Shown piece by piece: positions 1-15,307 of a stretch of DNA of 64,000 nucleotides. Where the stretch lies: positions 124,001 to 188,000 of the forward strand of contig CM057057.1 of the NCBI GenBank assembly GCA_029945375.1, written 5' to 3'. Numbering within the stretch: position 1 is the first letter of the stretch; every line of letters begins with the position of its first letter. This DNA comes from Agaricus subrufescens. Its lineage: Eukaryota; Basidiomycota; Agaricomycetes; Agaricales; Agaricaceae. Under the pieces are notes generated by a model. The model did not search any database. It was not told where the DNA came from and saw only the letters and a list, made by a program, of their open reading frames with translations. The position numbers were made by a program, and so were the translations under genes.

Positions 1-762
1 CAGTGGGTCCGAGTCGGCTGCCGACTTTCCCTTGCTTAGCTAGGTCATCAAGTTTTTTGTTCGCCTCATCCACCCCCAACCGTATCTCGATGAAGCCTTG
101 AAGCTTGAGAAAAGTCAAGCTTAGTTTCGGACCATGATTATCCCGAAAGACACACTTGAAATATCTCCAATGCCTTGTTGAGGCGATCTTCACAATCCTT
201 TATAAGATCTTGATCGGAGTGACTGAACAGCATCCCTTGCAAAAACACGCAATGTTTCCGGCCTTCGAGGTGCTCTTCAACAATCTGCTGAACGTTCTTC
301 ATGGATCTTCGCAAATACGTTGGCTGAGTATCATTCAATATCTTAGGTGAGAGCTGGTCGGCGCACCTATATAAAGTTTCACACTCTTCCTCCAATTTCG
401 TCATATTGGTTTTGCTACCTGGCTGCTCAGCTCTATTCACCTTGCGGACTACCTCCACCATGATAGCGCATGCCCTCTCGCCAACTCCAGCAAACCCTTC
501 CTTGTTGGTTTTCACGGTCTACAAACCATTATAAGACTTGGGTTGGCGTTGAAAATCACACATAAACCCACCTGAGTAACCGCAAGGAGAGAAAGGGCAG
601 CTTCCGCAGCCAAACCGACACCTGGTATAGAAACAAAGGAGTTGGCAGACTGGAGTAGTGTCAGACCTTGCTCCGTTAGTACCGTCATTGCCGCAACTAA
701 CAAAAAGCCCATCAGATTGATTTTGGAGAGAAATTCAACATATACTCACTCTTCTTGCCCAT
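1..762 (-). CDS. MLKL-NTD-like four-helix-bundle protein, copy 1 (3' end off window)
   Basis: Minus-strand gene whose C-terminus lies beyond base 1. It starts MGKK at 762 and is split by short introns. Visible order: a helix (LTEQGLTLLQSANSF), a small hydrophobic stretch (IPGVGLAAEAALSLLAV), the block NKEGFAGVGERACAIMVEVV, then a helix pair ending in GRKHCVFLQGMLFSHSDQDL and RLNKALEIFQ, followed by QGFIEIRLGVDEANKKLDDLA. This spacing resembles the four-helix bundle of MLKL/HeLo-like N-terminal domains that are common in agaricomycetes and associated with membrane disruption in programmed cell death. Family assignment is from pattern memory. The copy at 42319-43220 is collinear with it and intact, which shows that about 40 residues are missing here. 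A 60-nt segment at 307-366 may be an intron although it has no stop codon. Confidence 0.6.
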
Positions 763-1402
763 GGTTGTCGAGATGAATGATACAACGTGGCACCCGGTGG
801 GACTGTGATGGTTATATACTCTTCTTCGAGCGCTCAAGCGGCCTTGAGCCAGTTTGCTGATCGGAATTCGAAAAAATGAGAAAGAGGGTGACGGAGGCGT
901 GTCATGCTGCCAGCAACAGTGCTGGAAATGGCGTGTAAACCTTGCAAGGTAGGAAATCTCTCTTGATAGTTATGAATATACGGGAAGGCCTAGTCGATCT
1001 ATGTACGCAGCGTGCACTTTGCACCTGTACGTGTCAGCAGTTGATGATAAATGAATATGTGAAGTACATCGCGCCTTGACGCCGTTCAGGACTCGTGCCC
1101 TCCCTCTGGGAATAGCACTCTACCTCCAAGTCCCCGCCCACTCGATGCTTTTTAACGGCGACTATGACAGGGACAAGTTACGACATGTCATTTACCTTTG
1201 ATTATTGACTATCGTACTATAATAGACTAACAATCGAAAACGAACAAGAAATATTCATGAGGTTGATCTCTACAATCATGCCGTGACAGACAAATAAATT
1301 GGGTATGGGTCGAAATATAAGAAGCCCCAAGACAAGCGAAGGATAGGAGGTATGCTCGAAGTGGACCAAGCGTAGGAATCGGATACTCTGAAATGCTAGA
1401 AG
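763..1402. other. Intergenic, no gene seen
   Basis: About 640 bp between the divergent side of the MLKL-like gene and the 3' end of the ISWI gene. I see no conserved coding exon, tRNA or repeat. It should hold the promoter of the minus-strand MLKL-like gene and the ISWI 3' untranslated region. Confidence 0.5.
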
Positions 1403-5654
<4,252 letters not shown>

Positions 5655-5708
5655 GGTCACTGTTGAAAGCGATGATGATGGAGTGTGACAGAACGCGTTG
5701 TGTGACCG

Positions 5709-6120
5709 TCAAATTTGATGCCATCTGCGATCTCCTCGGCTTGTCAGGTGACAACTCCATTCCAAAACTTACTTGGAATAACTGTCGCGATAGTGTTGTA
5801 TGTTTCCAGAGATTCGTATCATGTGTGCTCGGATAGTATCAATCTCATCTGTCCGAACTCCCATCATCTTCTCAACCACCGCCCACATCACCAGGCAAGT
5901 GTTGTAGTTAAGATGGAACTCTGTGTCAGTCTTCCGGATCAGCCTCTGACCCGCAAATCTCAAGACGACATTCAGCGCTGCATTAATCTCATCACACATA
6001 TAAGAATTTTCAACTACCATCTGCTTGTCACATGAGATCAATCAGTGCTCACTGACTGGTAACCCGGTGGTAACCGATTCTTACCAGCTCGGCGCTCCAT
6101 GGATCAGGTTTGAACTGCAT
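5709..6120 (-). CDS. Small helical orphan protein of about 100 aa
   Basis: Three exons can be joined in frame: MQFKPDPWSAEL (donor GTAAGA), a central exon beginning MVVENSYMCDEIN and ending HYRDSYS (donor GTAAGT), and a short last exon giving KWHQI then stop at 5709. The product is small, mostly helical, with no signal peptide. It is probably soluble. The gene ends only 54 bp upstream of the ISWI start codon on the same strand, so the ISWI promoter must overlap its last exon or 3' UTR. I do not recognise the family. The clean splice sites and continuous central exon favour a real gene, but a chance ORF cannot be excluded. Confidence 0.45.
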
Positions 6121-6827
6121 TCACTACGCAAAGTTGCTTCAATCTTGCCCCCCACTTGCATCTATGCGAGCCAGAAAAGCAATTCCAGCTGGTGGTTGTG
6201 CAGAAATGGCAGTACTCGTCCGACTCTCGGTATGTGATGCACCGTAAATGACCATAAAACCTATTGTCCCGGCTTGGTATAAACAGCCAAGGAAAACACC
6301 ATCATCTCCTGAGATTCGACTGCGACACAGGCAGCAGATGATCAGTACCCTGGACTTTAGTCGGGTATAGGTGGGAGGAGTATCACAAATCACTCTTTTA
6401 CTCTTACCAGAGGGCATAAGTAATACTTTTTCGATATAGGTGATTACGAATGTTATGGACTTCTGTGCTAGGAAAGGAATTATAGAGGAGACTCATTAGC
6501 ATATGCTAATGATCATCCTACATAAGGAGTGATAGTCAAATCTTGCGAATCAACATGATTGTGGCCCAAGAAGACCCGCACTCTTCGTTACCAGTCCATC
6601 AGATCTAAAAATACCTTTGGGCCTGGATCTGAGGTTGATTGATGCTCGTTTTGCTTCTCCATGTGCCTTATAGAATCCATATATATACTTTCTCATTCCT
6701 GCCACTGTCATTCCTCCATTCTCCAGGCTACCGCGATACACTTCTACAATAGGTGAGCCTTTTGCGTATGTGGAGACTTATTATTCACATGAGCCATACC
6801 TAGTACTTTCACCAAAGTAAAAGTTTC
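6121..6827. other. Intergenic, no supported gene
   Basis: About 700 bp of divergent promoter space between the small minus-strand gene and the plus-strand membrane protein gene. Only short open frames without family resemblance are present, including about 90 codons on the minus strand at 6139-6417. I would not annotate them. Confidence 0.4.
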
Positions 6828-8627
6828 ATGCTCCCGCTCACTCCCAATCGTCGGAAACCGACGACACAACAGGCAGAATCAAGCACTCCAGAAGCGTCCA
6901 TTATATTCCCTAGTCCGAGTAGCGGCTCTCCCCTCAGATCCGGTAAACCGATTCACTATTCGCTTAGACACACTGTCGACATTCCTCGAACATCGTCACC
7001 CGCCCGAATGTCAACCCATGCGGTTGATCCACTCCAATCTCTTGTCGATCCTCCCGTCACAAATCTGTGGAAGATCTTGCTATATCTCATCTGCAGAACC
7101 TACTTTTGGGTTTTCGGCGGTTTCGCCTTCATGCTGCTAGGCATTGGATTAACGCAGCTTGCTATCTTTCCACGAATTTACACATGCCCGTCCTCTGCAA
7201 CCTGCAGCGGCTCCTATGATCCCAATGACGGAAATGCACTACAGCTACTCCAGACATTCATGTCTTATTGGCTGAAAGGGGGCGTAATGCTAGCTTCAGT
7301 CGGAATTCTGAGATTGAGCGCCTATCAAGCATGGTTTGTCCTCATGCATGAGGGAAACACAGTCAAGGACCTCGATTTGAACCTTGGTGCTATCAGAGGC
7401 AGTGTCACCGACGCGTTTTTCCTCTTGTTCCGAAAGAACAATCGCCTCCTCTCCTTTTTTGTTTTTGCACTTCTCGGCGTCGATACCTCGATTTCGTTAA
7501 TCACCGGTTTGTCCATTCAAAAACACAATGGGACGAAAGACCTGGAATTTACGTATAATGCAACCTCAAGGTTCCCGGACAGCAGTTTGAAGAATATGAA
7601 TAATGTGGGACAGTTGATGGCAACTCAAAAGACGATTTCATGGGCTCTGGAGGGCGATATGAGTCATGGAGGAGCGCTTCGAGGGTCGTTAGTTGTACCT
7701 GACGACAGGAGCACTGAGACTAGTCACGCTCTACCAGCGGGGCCAAGAATCACCGGAAAATTTACATGCGAAGGATTCAATAATTATACATTCGACCCAA
7801 ATTCATCTCCACCCCAGTGGTATATCAACATCAAAGGATTACAATACATCGCCAATGCATTTATGACCTTGCATACGTCGATGTATGTTGTTGACACAGC
7901 CGTCACAAACTATGTGTGGGTCAGCAACACTACCGGTCTTATTCCAAACGCCACTAAGACAGAGGATGGCGGGATGAATATCGCTCTGTGTGCGCACTGG
8001 GTGGAGATGGAACCGGAGGAGCAGAAGAAAGATGGATACGATTATTTAAATGCCAATACGGCCTTCACTTCTGGGTGTGACGATGCTGCTGGCTCCGATT
8101 CTTGCATAGCGGATTCGGTGAATAATGCCATCCTCAATTGGTGGGGTGGCGAGGGGACTGCATTCTGGCACATTTCATGTCGAGGTGGAGTTCTTGGACC
8201 TATACCACCATCAACCACCGCCGAGCGGTACTGCCCCCTCACGCAAGAGTTGTGGAAAGAGACGACTATAGCTATGTTGGACGGGATAATGCAAACGGCC
8301 CCTACAAGCATTCACTCATCTCAGACTCTTCAAGCCGCCGTTGAGGACTTGAACAAGTCGAGATGGTGGTTGAACGCCGTTATTCCTGCCGGGACTCTTG
8401 TACTGTATGTGGTTGGATTGGTGTATACGTGCCTACGGAGTCAGGGTGACCTCGCGTTCAAGGAATTGAATCTGGACGAGGTGATAAAGGCGGCGCAGAC
8501 AGATCATGTCCATGATCTTATTGTGACAGGGAAATTGAAGAAAACGCGCGTACGATATAATAGCGATATTCAAGGATTCATCCGTAGCCACAACCACTCT
8601 TCATCTTCTGTAGAGTGGAGCAGATAA
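6828..8627 (+). CDS. Single-exon multi-pass membrane protein of unknown function, 599 aa
   Basis: Uninterrupted 599-codon frame, unusual beside intron-rich neighbours. The first ~80 residues are Ser/Pro/Thr-rich and likely cytosolic. Hydrophobic segments lie near residues 85-115 (YLICRTYFWVFGGFAFMLLG), 150-170 (GGVMLASVGILRLSAYQAWF) and 205-230 (LLSFFVFALLGVDTSISLIT), with a last one near 520-545 (NAVIPAGTLVLYVVGLVYTC). Between the third and fourth lies a ~290-residue hydrophilic domain with several N-x-S/T sites and many cysteines, including YTCPSSATC before segment 2, as expected of an exposed domain. The tail after the last segment is short and basic. It resembles uncharacterised basidiomycete surface proteins. 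No enzymatic motif is seen. Confidence 0.75.
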   Translation: MLPLTPNRRKPTTQQAESSTPEASIIFPSPSSGSPLRSGKPIHYSLRHTVDIPRTSSPARMSTHAVDPLQSLVDPPVTNLWKILLYLICRTYFWVFGGFAFMLLGIGLTQLAIFPRIYTCPSSATCSGSYDPNDGNALQLLQTFMSYWLKGGVMLASVGILRLSAYQAWFVLMHEGNTVKDLDLNLGAIRGSVTDAFFLLFRKNNRLLSFFVFALLGVDTSISLITGLSIQKHNGTKDLEFTYNATSRFPDSSLKNMNNVGQLMATQKTISWALEGDMSHGGALRGSLVVPDDRSTETSHALPAGPRITGKFTCEGFNNYTFDPNSSPPQWYINIKGLQYIANAFMTLHTSMYVVDTAVTNYVWVSNTTGLIPNATKTEDGGMNIALCAHWVEMEPEEQKKDGYDYLNANTAFTSGCDDAAGSDSCIADSVNNAILNWWGGEGTAFWHISCRGGVLGPIPPSTTAERYCPLTQELWKETTIAMLDGIMQTAPTSIHSSQTLQAAVEDLNKSRWWLNAVIPAGTLVLYVVGLVYTCLRSQGDLAFKELNLDEVIKAAQTDHVHDLIVTGKLKKTRVRYNSDIQGFIRSHNHSSSSVEWSR

Positions 8628-8707
8628 TTAGTGTGGAGCAGATGGCCCATAGGTCGCTCCTAGTGACGTATAGTTCCTAATGCAGATGTTTCATCTGCCG
8701 CAATCCC

Positions 8708-8716
8708 TATATAAAG
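8708..8716 (+). promoter_or_regulatory. TATA box TATATAAAG
   Basis: A consensus-like TATATAAAG lies 44 bp before the ATG at 8760, at the right distance for a short 5' UTR of the small stress-type gene that follows. Confidence 0.55.
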
Positions 8717-8759
8717 GCTCGCCTTTCCCTACATGAGTTTAGAAAACTTGCATTACACC

Positions 8760-9160
8760 ATGAGCTTTTTGAGCGGTAACAAGAATCAGACTCAAACTCA
8801 ACAATCTCAGAACGAAGGAGGCGGAGGCTTGATGGGAAAGGTCAATGAGACACTAGGTGGTGGCCAAGGGGGAGAAAAGAAAGAAGGTTCGTTGTCGCTA
8901 GAGCTACATCTGGAATTCTGGAATTCTTCTAACTCCACTATAAGACCCTCTTGATAAAGGTGATTCAAGCTGGAGCTCGTCATGGTGTATTCATTCTAAC
9001 CAAAGCAGGAGTTGATTTCGTTCAGGAGCATGTTATGGGGCAAGGACCGCAGAACAACGAGAGTGCGGCTGAGCAAGCGAAAGACGAAGCCATCAGTGAT
9101 CACATTCGAAAAGGTTACAAGGGGGCGACTGGGAAAGACTTTCCTATTGGGGACAAGTAG
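8760..9160 (+). CDS. Small conserved fungal protein with a 15-nt internal exon
   Basis: The protein starts MSFLSGNKNQTQTQQ, followed by a Gly-rich stretch and LMGKVNETLGGG. The conserved second half reads VDFVQEHVMGQGPQNN and later IRKGYKGATGKDFPIGD. Reading straight through breaks the frame. Splicing 8887-8944 and 8960-9008 leaves a 15-nt exon (8945-8959) that restores GEKKEDPLDKGVDFVQEHV, matching the pattern I know from related small basidiomycete proteins. Both introns have good ends, and the second has a CTAAC branch just before its acceptor. It is hydrophilic, Gln/Gly-rich, with no membrane segment, and probably soluble. Function is unknown. Similar proteins are often stress-induced, but that is inference. 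Confidence 0.7.
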
Positions 9161-9235
9161 ATCACGCACGACATCATCGATACGTAGTTAGCCGAAAATA
9201 CTTATCGTATCAAGTTTCATCTTTTTCCTTCACTC

Positions 9236-11287
9236 ATGGCCACCCAAGTGAAGAACAAAGTCTGCCTCATGTACGTTCTAAGTAGACAAATTTGACACAC
9301 TCTTATTCGCTCCGTGTACAGAGTTCACGATGGTTGGGGCATTGCTGCAAAAAAGGGTTTGGACGGTAACGCCATCGAGGCTGCAGACACCACGAACATG
9401 GACTCCATTGCCAAAACTCATTCTTTCCGCACTCTTCAAGCCTCCGGCACTTCTGTAGGTCTCAGTGAGGGACTTATGGGCAACTCTGAAGTAGGGTGCG
9501 TCGGAGATGCCGTCTTATCACATTCTCTGTTCAGGTTGCTGCTATCTCAGGCATCTCAACATCGGGGCAGGGAGAGTCGTTTGGCAGGATATCGTCCGCA
9601 TCGATGTGTCAATCAAAAAGAGGCAGTTTCACAAGAATCCCGTCCTCTTAGAAGTTTTCGAACGTGCCAAGAACGGCAATGGACGTCTGCATCTACTGGG
9701 ACTCGTCAGTCCGGGCATACCGCCCCCTCCCGTTCTTTTCCGATCACACCATCATGATTAATGTCATTTTGCATTCCGTAGATATCGGATGGCGGAGTTC
9801 ACTCCCATATCAATCACCTCTTCGCTCTCTTGGAGACTGCAAAAGAGGTCGGCGTACCTCATACCTATGTTCACTTTTTCGGTGACGGTCGCGACACCGC
9901 CCCTCGATCAGCATCGAAATACCTCAAAGATTTGTTAGATTTCTTGAAGAAAGAGGAATACGGTCAGCTTTCAACTATCGCTGGGCGATACTACGCAATG
10001 GATCGTGACAAACGTTGGGAACGTATCAAGATCGCCGTGGAGGGCCTCGTCAACGGGGTAGGTGAAGATTGCAAGGGGCAGGATGGCGCTATTGGCGCTG
10101 TAGAGGAAAATTATAAGAAAGACGTCACAGACGAGTTCTTGAAACCTATTATTGTAAATGGTGATGAAGGACGCGTGAAAGGTATGTTAACTTAGATTTC
10201 TGCCGTTGTTATAATTTTTGGTTTATTCGATTCATAGACGGAGATACTCTGTTTTTCTTCAACTATCGATCGGATCGTATGCGCGAGATTACGACTGTTT
10301 TCGGTCAACTCGAAGACGTTGTTGACACGAAAGTACCCAAAGATTTGGTAAACAAGCTGATTCTTCTGCAAAGTTTCTCTATTGACGGTTATGCAGGAAA
10401 TTGCGACAATGTCAACATACAAAACAGGATTTCCCTTCAAAGTTGCGTTCCCGCCGCAGAAGATGGACAACGTCCTTGCTGAATGGCTTGCGAAGCAAGG
10501 CCTTAAACAAAGTCATATTGCTGGTGAGATCTCGCAAATACTCGTCGCAAGTGTACTTAACAATTTTGGAAAAGAAACTGAGAAATATGCACATGTTACC
10601 TTCTTTTTCAACGGCGGCGTTGAAAAACAGTTCGAAGGAGAGGAACGCCATATGATTCCTTCGCCGAAGGTGGCCACCTACGACAAAGAACCCAAAATGA
10701 GCGTTATTCAAGTTGCGGAAAAAGTCGCCGAAGTTGTCAAGAATGGTGAACATGAATTTGTTATGTGTAATTTCGCACCTCCAGACATGGTTGGACACAC
10801 TGGTGTTTACGATGCAGCCGTGGAAGCTGTCACTGCTACCGATGAAGCTGTTGGAATTATTTACAAAGCCGCAGAGGCGGCCGGCTATATCCTAATGATC
10901 ACCTCCGACCATGGTAACGCTGAACAAATGAAAGACTTGGAAAAGGGGACGCCTTTCACCGCCCACACAACCAATGTCGTCCCTTTCATCATGTCAGGAA
11001 ACCCCAAAGAGCTTCAACTGAAACAAGATCACGAGAAGAACGAGGAGGAGGACGGCGCGCTATGTGATGTAGCCCCAACCATTTTGGATCTTATGGTCTG
11101 TTCAATTTAGTTATGCATCCAATTCGCTACTGAGGCAGCCAACCGTCTTTAGGGATTGCCCCAACCGGAAGGTATGGATGTGGCTCGGTATAATCATCAT
11201 TAACATTAAACATTTAACGTAGATATGACCGGACGCTCGCTGCTGTCTCGCGTGGGCAAGAACGGCAACAAACAAGAAAAGAAATAG
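9236..11287 (+). CDS. 2,3-bisphosphoglycerate-independent phosphoglycerate mutase (iPGM)
   Basis: Cytosolic glycolytic enzyme interconverting 3- and 2-phosphoglycerate, the alkaline-phosphatase-superfamily type used by filamentous fungi instead of the yeast cofactor-dependent enzyme. The start [12 protein letters not shown] is interrupted by an intron before VHDGWG. Then come [14 protein letters not shown] with the catalytic serine in [94 protein letters not shown] and [11 protein letters not shown]. Metal-binding Asp/His residues of the family look intact. A 19-nt exon (GGATTGCCCCAACCGGAAG) near the 3' end, between introns starting GTCTGT and GTATGG, supplies GLPQPE before the terminal DMTGRSLL. 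About 540 aa, close to the family's usual size. Stop at 11285-11287. Confidence 0.95.
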
Positions 11288-11519
11288 AAATAAAGTGAGA
11301 CTTGTCGTTTACTATAGAAATAATTTAGAACGTGGGGGTGTTGTGTGGGGTGTTCTTTATGGGATTGTAGAGTAAAGTGGAGTGTAGCGTAAGTCGTAGT
11401 CGCAGGCTGGATTGGAGCCTTAAACTGTAACAGTGGGATTAAGCGTCGTGAATGTTGTTCTTTGTTATTATTACAATCATCCGCTTGAATACGAGTGTCC
11501 CTTGACTCTATTACTTGAT

Positions 11520-12121
11520 CTATGGGCTATTAAGGTTTTTTTTTGTGGATGGCCAACAATGTGGACGTACCGGTTCGCGTCGTAGGCGACCTAATAGGCG
11601 CTTTAGTGTATCGAGTCTGCGTCTGGACTTCCTTATCGATGAAGGTGGTCGTTCTATTTCGCTTGGCCTGGGTATTAGGGTAATGGGGGACTCTTTTTCC
11701 ATAATCATATTTTGTGATAAAATGCCAGCAGGTGGGCTCAGAATCCCTTGATGTGGTCGTTGTAACCCACAGTGCTCTCCGTTGAACTTGAAGGTTTGCG
11801 ATTCACCGTAACTGGCGATCTTGACTGCCTCTCGTCTCTTGTTCATGGAATCAAGTTGCCTATCGCTCCGAGCCAGCTCTTCCTGCAGAATATTCTGCTC
11901 TTCTGCGCTCATGGGTCTTACTCCCCAAAAATATGCTTAGAGGGGTTAGATTACTTATCCTCACTACTCAGACATAACACGAACATACCACCAGACGTGT
12001 TTCCTGTCGCCACAGCTTGTTGTACTACCTCCACGGCATGGGAAAGTATTTGTTGGGTATTAGGTGGAGGTTCTTTATCGCCATTGATAATGAAACGGCT
12101 GGCGTTCTCAAAGAAGGGCAT
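11520..12121 (-). CDS. FxNA/NG-head protein with coiled coil, copy 1
   Basis: Two exons. Exon 1 starts MPFFENASRFIINGDKEPPP and ends TSGG at donor GTATGT. Exon 2 continues through YFWGVRPMSAEEQNILQEEL, a short charged coiled coil (ARSDRQLDSMNKRREAVK), to a basic C-terminus rich in Arg with stop at 11520. About 180 aa, no signal peptide or membrane helix. It is a tandem paralog of the gene at 12932-13620: same exon layout, same PPPN motif after the head and the same coiled coil. The first 14 residues match the head of the array protein at 23874 (MPFFENAKQFEING). Such heads are widespread in agaricomycete proteins. Function unknown. Confidence 0.6.
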
Positions 12122-12931
12122 GGCTGGAGGATGAGAACCGTGGACTAAACGAAGAATTAATATATACACGGAAGTCATTGTATTTATAAGACAATAGGTG
12201 TTCGTTATCCAGGGTAAAGCGTAACGTGCTGTACATGTGTTGTTATGAAAAGCGTCTGATACTATGCTCAAGACAACAAAGAAACTTTTTATAGTGACGA
12301 ATATGGCCAAATCGGGATGAATGGACATGTAAAAAATTAAGCGAAATCAAGAAGCCTGCACTGCCTACACCTTCTCGAATTCTGCGTTATGACATTAAGG
12401 CAGTGCAGAACCGATATTGACGCCACATTGACTCCAAGTAACAAGAAGTCGGGGCGTGTTGTAACCATGACTCGAATGCTGTGTTTCGTCATCCCTTTTT
12501 TATATGCGACTTACGGCCTACATGATCTTTGTACAGTTGTATCGCGTTTGGTGTCGGCTAAATACGAAAGACAAATAACTGTGCATATACAAGGAAAAAA
12601 ATCTTAAGGTCACTTGTTAGGCGTCGACTGCCCGACCTACCTGCAGGCAATCCTGGTATGCTCAGTCAAGTTGTTTATTCCGGGGTATCTATGAAAGTGA
12701 GAAGAGAAAGCAAAGTATACATCGTATTGACAGGCTAAATTCTCAAAGTTCTGGCACAAGAATGTTTTATATGGCGAAAGAAAGTAAAATGGGCAGAGGG
12801 GGATTAGCTGATAATTCACGGTCCAGCAAATTAGGAACGAAGCACCTTTCCGTCAGAAAAAATGAGTGCTACATTGGTGAAAGACCTACTATTGTTGTAT
12901 CTCAAATCAGGTAAGGCCTCTAGTTTTCTCC
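12122..12931. other. Intergenic, no gene seen
   Basis: About 810 bp containing the promoter of the minus-strand gene ending at 12121 and the 3' end region of the next. An ATATATAC stretch near 12161 could be its TATA element. No coding signal. Confidence 0.4.
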
Positions 12932-13620
12932 TCACGCAGGTCTATACTGATTGTTCCAGTAGTTTGTTGCCGGGGGGCACTGATCGTCTACTTCCTCTTC
13001 GCCGAGTTCAGCGGTAGCCTGCGGGTAGTGATGATGCTGTTGAGCATAGACTTGCGGATGTGGAGCTGGCATATAGTACTCGGAAGCTGGTTGCATTAAG
13101 GGGGTACCCGGAACGTGGCTCGTATTCAGTTGATAGGTATCCAGCTCCCGGCTATGATTATCAAGTAACATCATCGGATTCACCCCTTGCTGAGGATCAA
13201 CATTGGGAAGAAACCCGAGAGGAACCTGTGAAGGTGCCATAGTATGGACACCGCCGTTCCCCATACTTTGCCCCCCAGTGTAACCAACGCTGGGGTACTG
13301 TGCGCGAACGACTCTTGCAGCCTCTGCCTGTCGAGCTTTCCGTTCTTTCATAGCTTGTAGAGCAGCGTCTTTCCGAGATAGCTCTTCCTCTAGGTAGCGC
13401 GACGTGTTTGTATCCATGTATTGCACGGAACCGTTGAAATGACCTGGTGATTCATGATTAATATAATATATTGAAATAAATAGATCAGCTTACAGCCGGA
13501 TGACAAGCCAGCTGTGGCGTTTTGAACAATGTTTGCCACCTCATACATTAGCTGAGGGACGTTAGGCGGAGGCTGGTTGCCTTGGACGACGAAGTTGCTA
13601 GCACCACGAAAGAAGCCCAT
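12932..13620 (-). CDS. FxxA/QG-head protein with coiled coil and Pro/Gln-rich tail, copy 2
   Basis: Exon 1 starts MGFFRGASNFVVQGNQPPPN and ends SSGC at donor GTAAGC. The acceptor is GAATCACCAG. Exon 2 carries YMDTNTSRYLEEELSRKDAA and LQAMKERKARQAEAARVV, a coiled coil, followed by a long tail rich in Pro, Gln, Tyr and His (QQHHHYPQAT). Stop at 12932. About 210 aa. Paralogous to 11520-12121 and in the same orientation, so a simple tandem duplication is likely. The tail resembles the low-complexity Y/Q/P tails of the 24-31 kb array proteins. Probably cytosolic; function unknown. Confidence 0.6.
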
Positions 13621-13729
13621 TGCTAGTTGGGTGGTCCAAACGGTCAAGAGAAACGTTTGGGGGTGGGGAGGGAAGGAACCTTTATATGCCCATGCAGCAA
13701 CGTGTAGCCCGCATGTATCCGTATCAGCG

Positions 13730-14220
13730 CCCGTGTGGTATGACGATGCTATCGAAAATTATTGACATGTTTCCAGAAGAGTTGTCGAACGACATGCTGC
13801 GCAATTGAAAGGGAGGAAGAGGCATCGCCCAACCCCTGCCTGATGCTGATGTACTCTTTGAGTTGCGACAAAAGCTGTGTCGAGATTGGCGCTGACCCGG
13901 TACCAGACGTGTAAATAACAAGTATGGATGTTCTTTTGTTAGTCAATGTGGCACGTCTAGATCTTACGGATTGCATATTCTCAAGATTGAATACAGTAGA
14001 GATCGTAATGCCTCCCAGGCCTTTTCATAGCGCGGCTGGGAAAAGGGAAGGCTGTAGTTGTACGACATGCGTGAGAAGGGAGAGCACTATCATGAGGTAT
14101 AATGATAATTATAGCTCACCGCCGTATTCCCATTTGGGTTGCGAAACTTGAGATTTAGCGTCCCATCATTTGCTGTGTCTCAGACTAGCTTCAAAGTGCG
14201 ACTAGAAGCAAGCCGACGAA
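13730..14220 (-). pseudogene. Decayed 3' fragment of the EI24/RRT8-like gene
   Basis: Read on the minus strand, three pieces align in order with the last exons of the intact gene at 17361-18759: 14120-14200 with the exon beginning MTDAQISRF, about 13990-14070 with the membrane exon, and about 13830-13915 with the region just past the last exon (compare the stretch around 17285-17350). Frames are broken by stops and the splice sites do not line up. A relic, not a gene. Confidence 0.5.
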
Positions 14221-14672
14221 AGTGTTGACTGAAGCAAGGAGGTGTTGACTTGTTCGTACTGTATATCCCTGATATCCAGAAATATATCCTTAACTCGCCC
14301 ACGGATATGGAAGTGTTAGACCCGGAAATGATGACTTTATAGAATTCAGCCACTGTATCTTCTTGAACTTGTGCAAGGTTTCTCGGGCTGGTAAGTCGCT
14401 CGACCGGTCGCGGAATTTCCATTGGTAATGGAACAAATGGGATAGTTTGAAAGGTAAGGGGCCTGATTGGTATTCATGCAGACGCGATAACAATCGCCCG
14501 TGTTGTAACTATTAACAACAGTTGGGCGCCTTACGCCAGTGATATCTGCAGCCTCTTTGTTTGGGCATCCATGGATTCTTTCATTGATCGTGGCCTAGAA
14601 TTACTCCCGCATATTCATATCTCTCAGTAACGCGGTTGGTTCCTGTCATAGGTCAATCTTGTAACGATTAAA

Positions 14673-14719
14673 TTCTTTTTCTTTTTCTTTTTCTTTTCTT
14701 CTCTTTTCTTTCTTTTCTT
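14673..14719. repeat. Pyrimidine-rich CTTTTT microsatellite
   Basis: A run of CTTTTT/CTTTT units lying in a ~240-bp insertion that separates the two parts of a direct repeat (14.1-14.66 and 14.88-15.19 kb versus 16.56-17.41 kb). Confidence 0.7.
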
Positions 14720-14879
14720 AGTCATGAAACATTTAATAATTAGTCATGAAACGTTAATGTAAAAAGCACAGTTCACAAACCGTAGTCCGTAGTTCTACAA
14801 GACTTGTATATAAAGACTCAAGTAACGTACTTGTAATTTAACTTCGAGCTAGTCGCAATAAATCTTTCTAAATCCAACA

Positions 14880-15190
14880 CGGATATTAAGATCGTCACAA
14901 ATCTCCAGTACCCAGAAGGTTCAAAAATCAGCAGTCAATGGAAAAATGATAGTCAAGTCGTTTAAGTAACTTTAATTTTGTACAGAAAAGCGTATGGTAT
15001 TGGAAGATGCTATCGTCCTGTTTCCAGATGCACGAGTGAAAATGACAGAAACCCAACTCTTTGATTGACATGACTAAGATTGTGTCGCGATTGGCCCCGA
15101 TCCAGTTACGAGTAAATCAAGGACAAATTAAGTTTTCTCCCTCTTCGTGGTGTATGTAGTGTTGATGCTTCTCCAAATCTGATAAGTAAG
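14880..15190 (-). pseudogene. Truncated EI24/RRT8-like 3' end in duplicated segment
   Basis: Near-collinear with 17105-17412, including the terminal exon (minus strand, DLEKHQHYIHHEE-like) and its downstream flank. The remaining ~1.3 kb of the gene is missing: immediately after this piece comes the promoter of the AhpC/TSA gene. This marks a deletion inside one copy of a duplicated divergent gene pair. Confidence 0.65.
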
Positions 15191-15307
15191 CAATTTTATA
15201 CCTTTTATTAAGGTGATTTAGCAAATTATAAGTATGAATTTTAGTGCATCGAAGGTCATCCACTCTTCCCACGGTCTCGTTCTCCCTGACCACCATTCCT
15301 CAACTCG

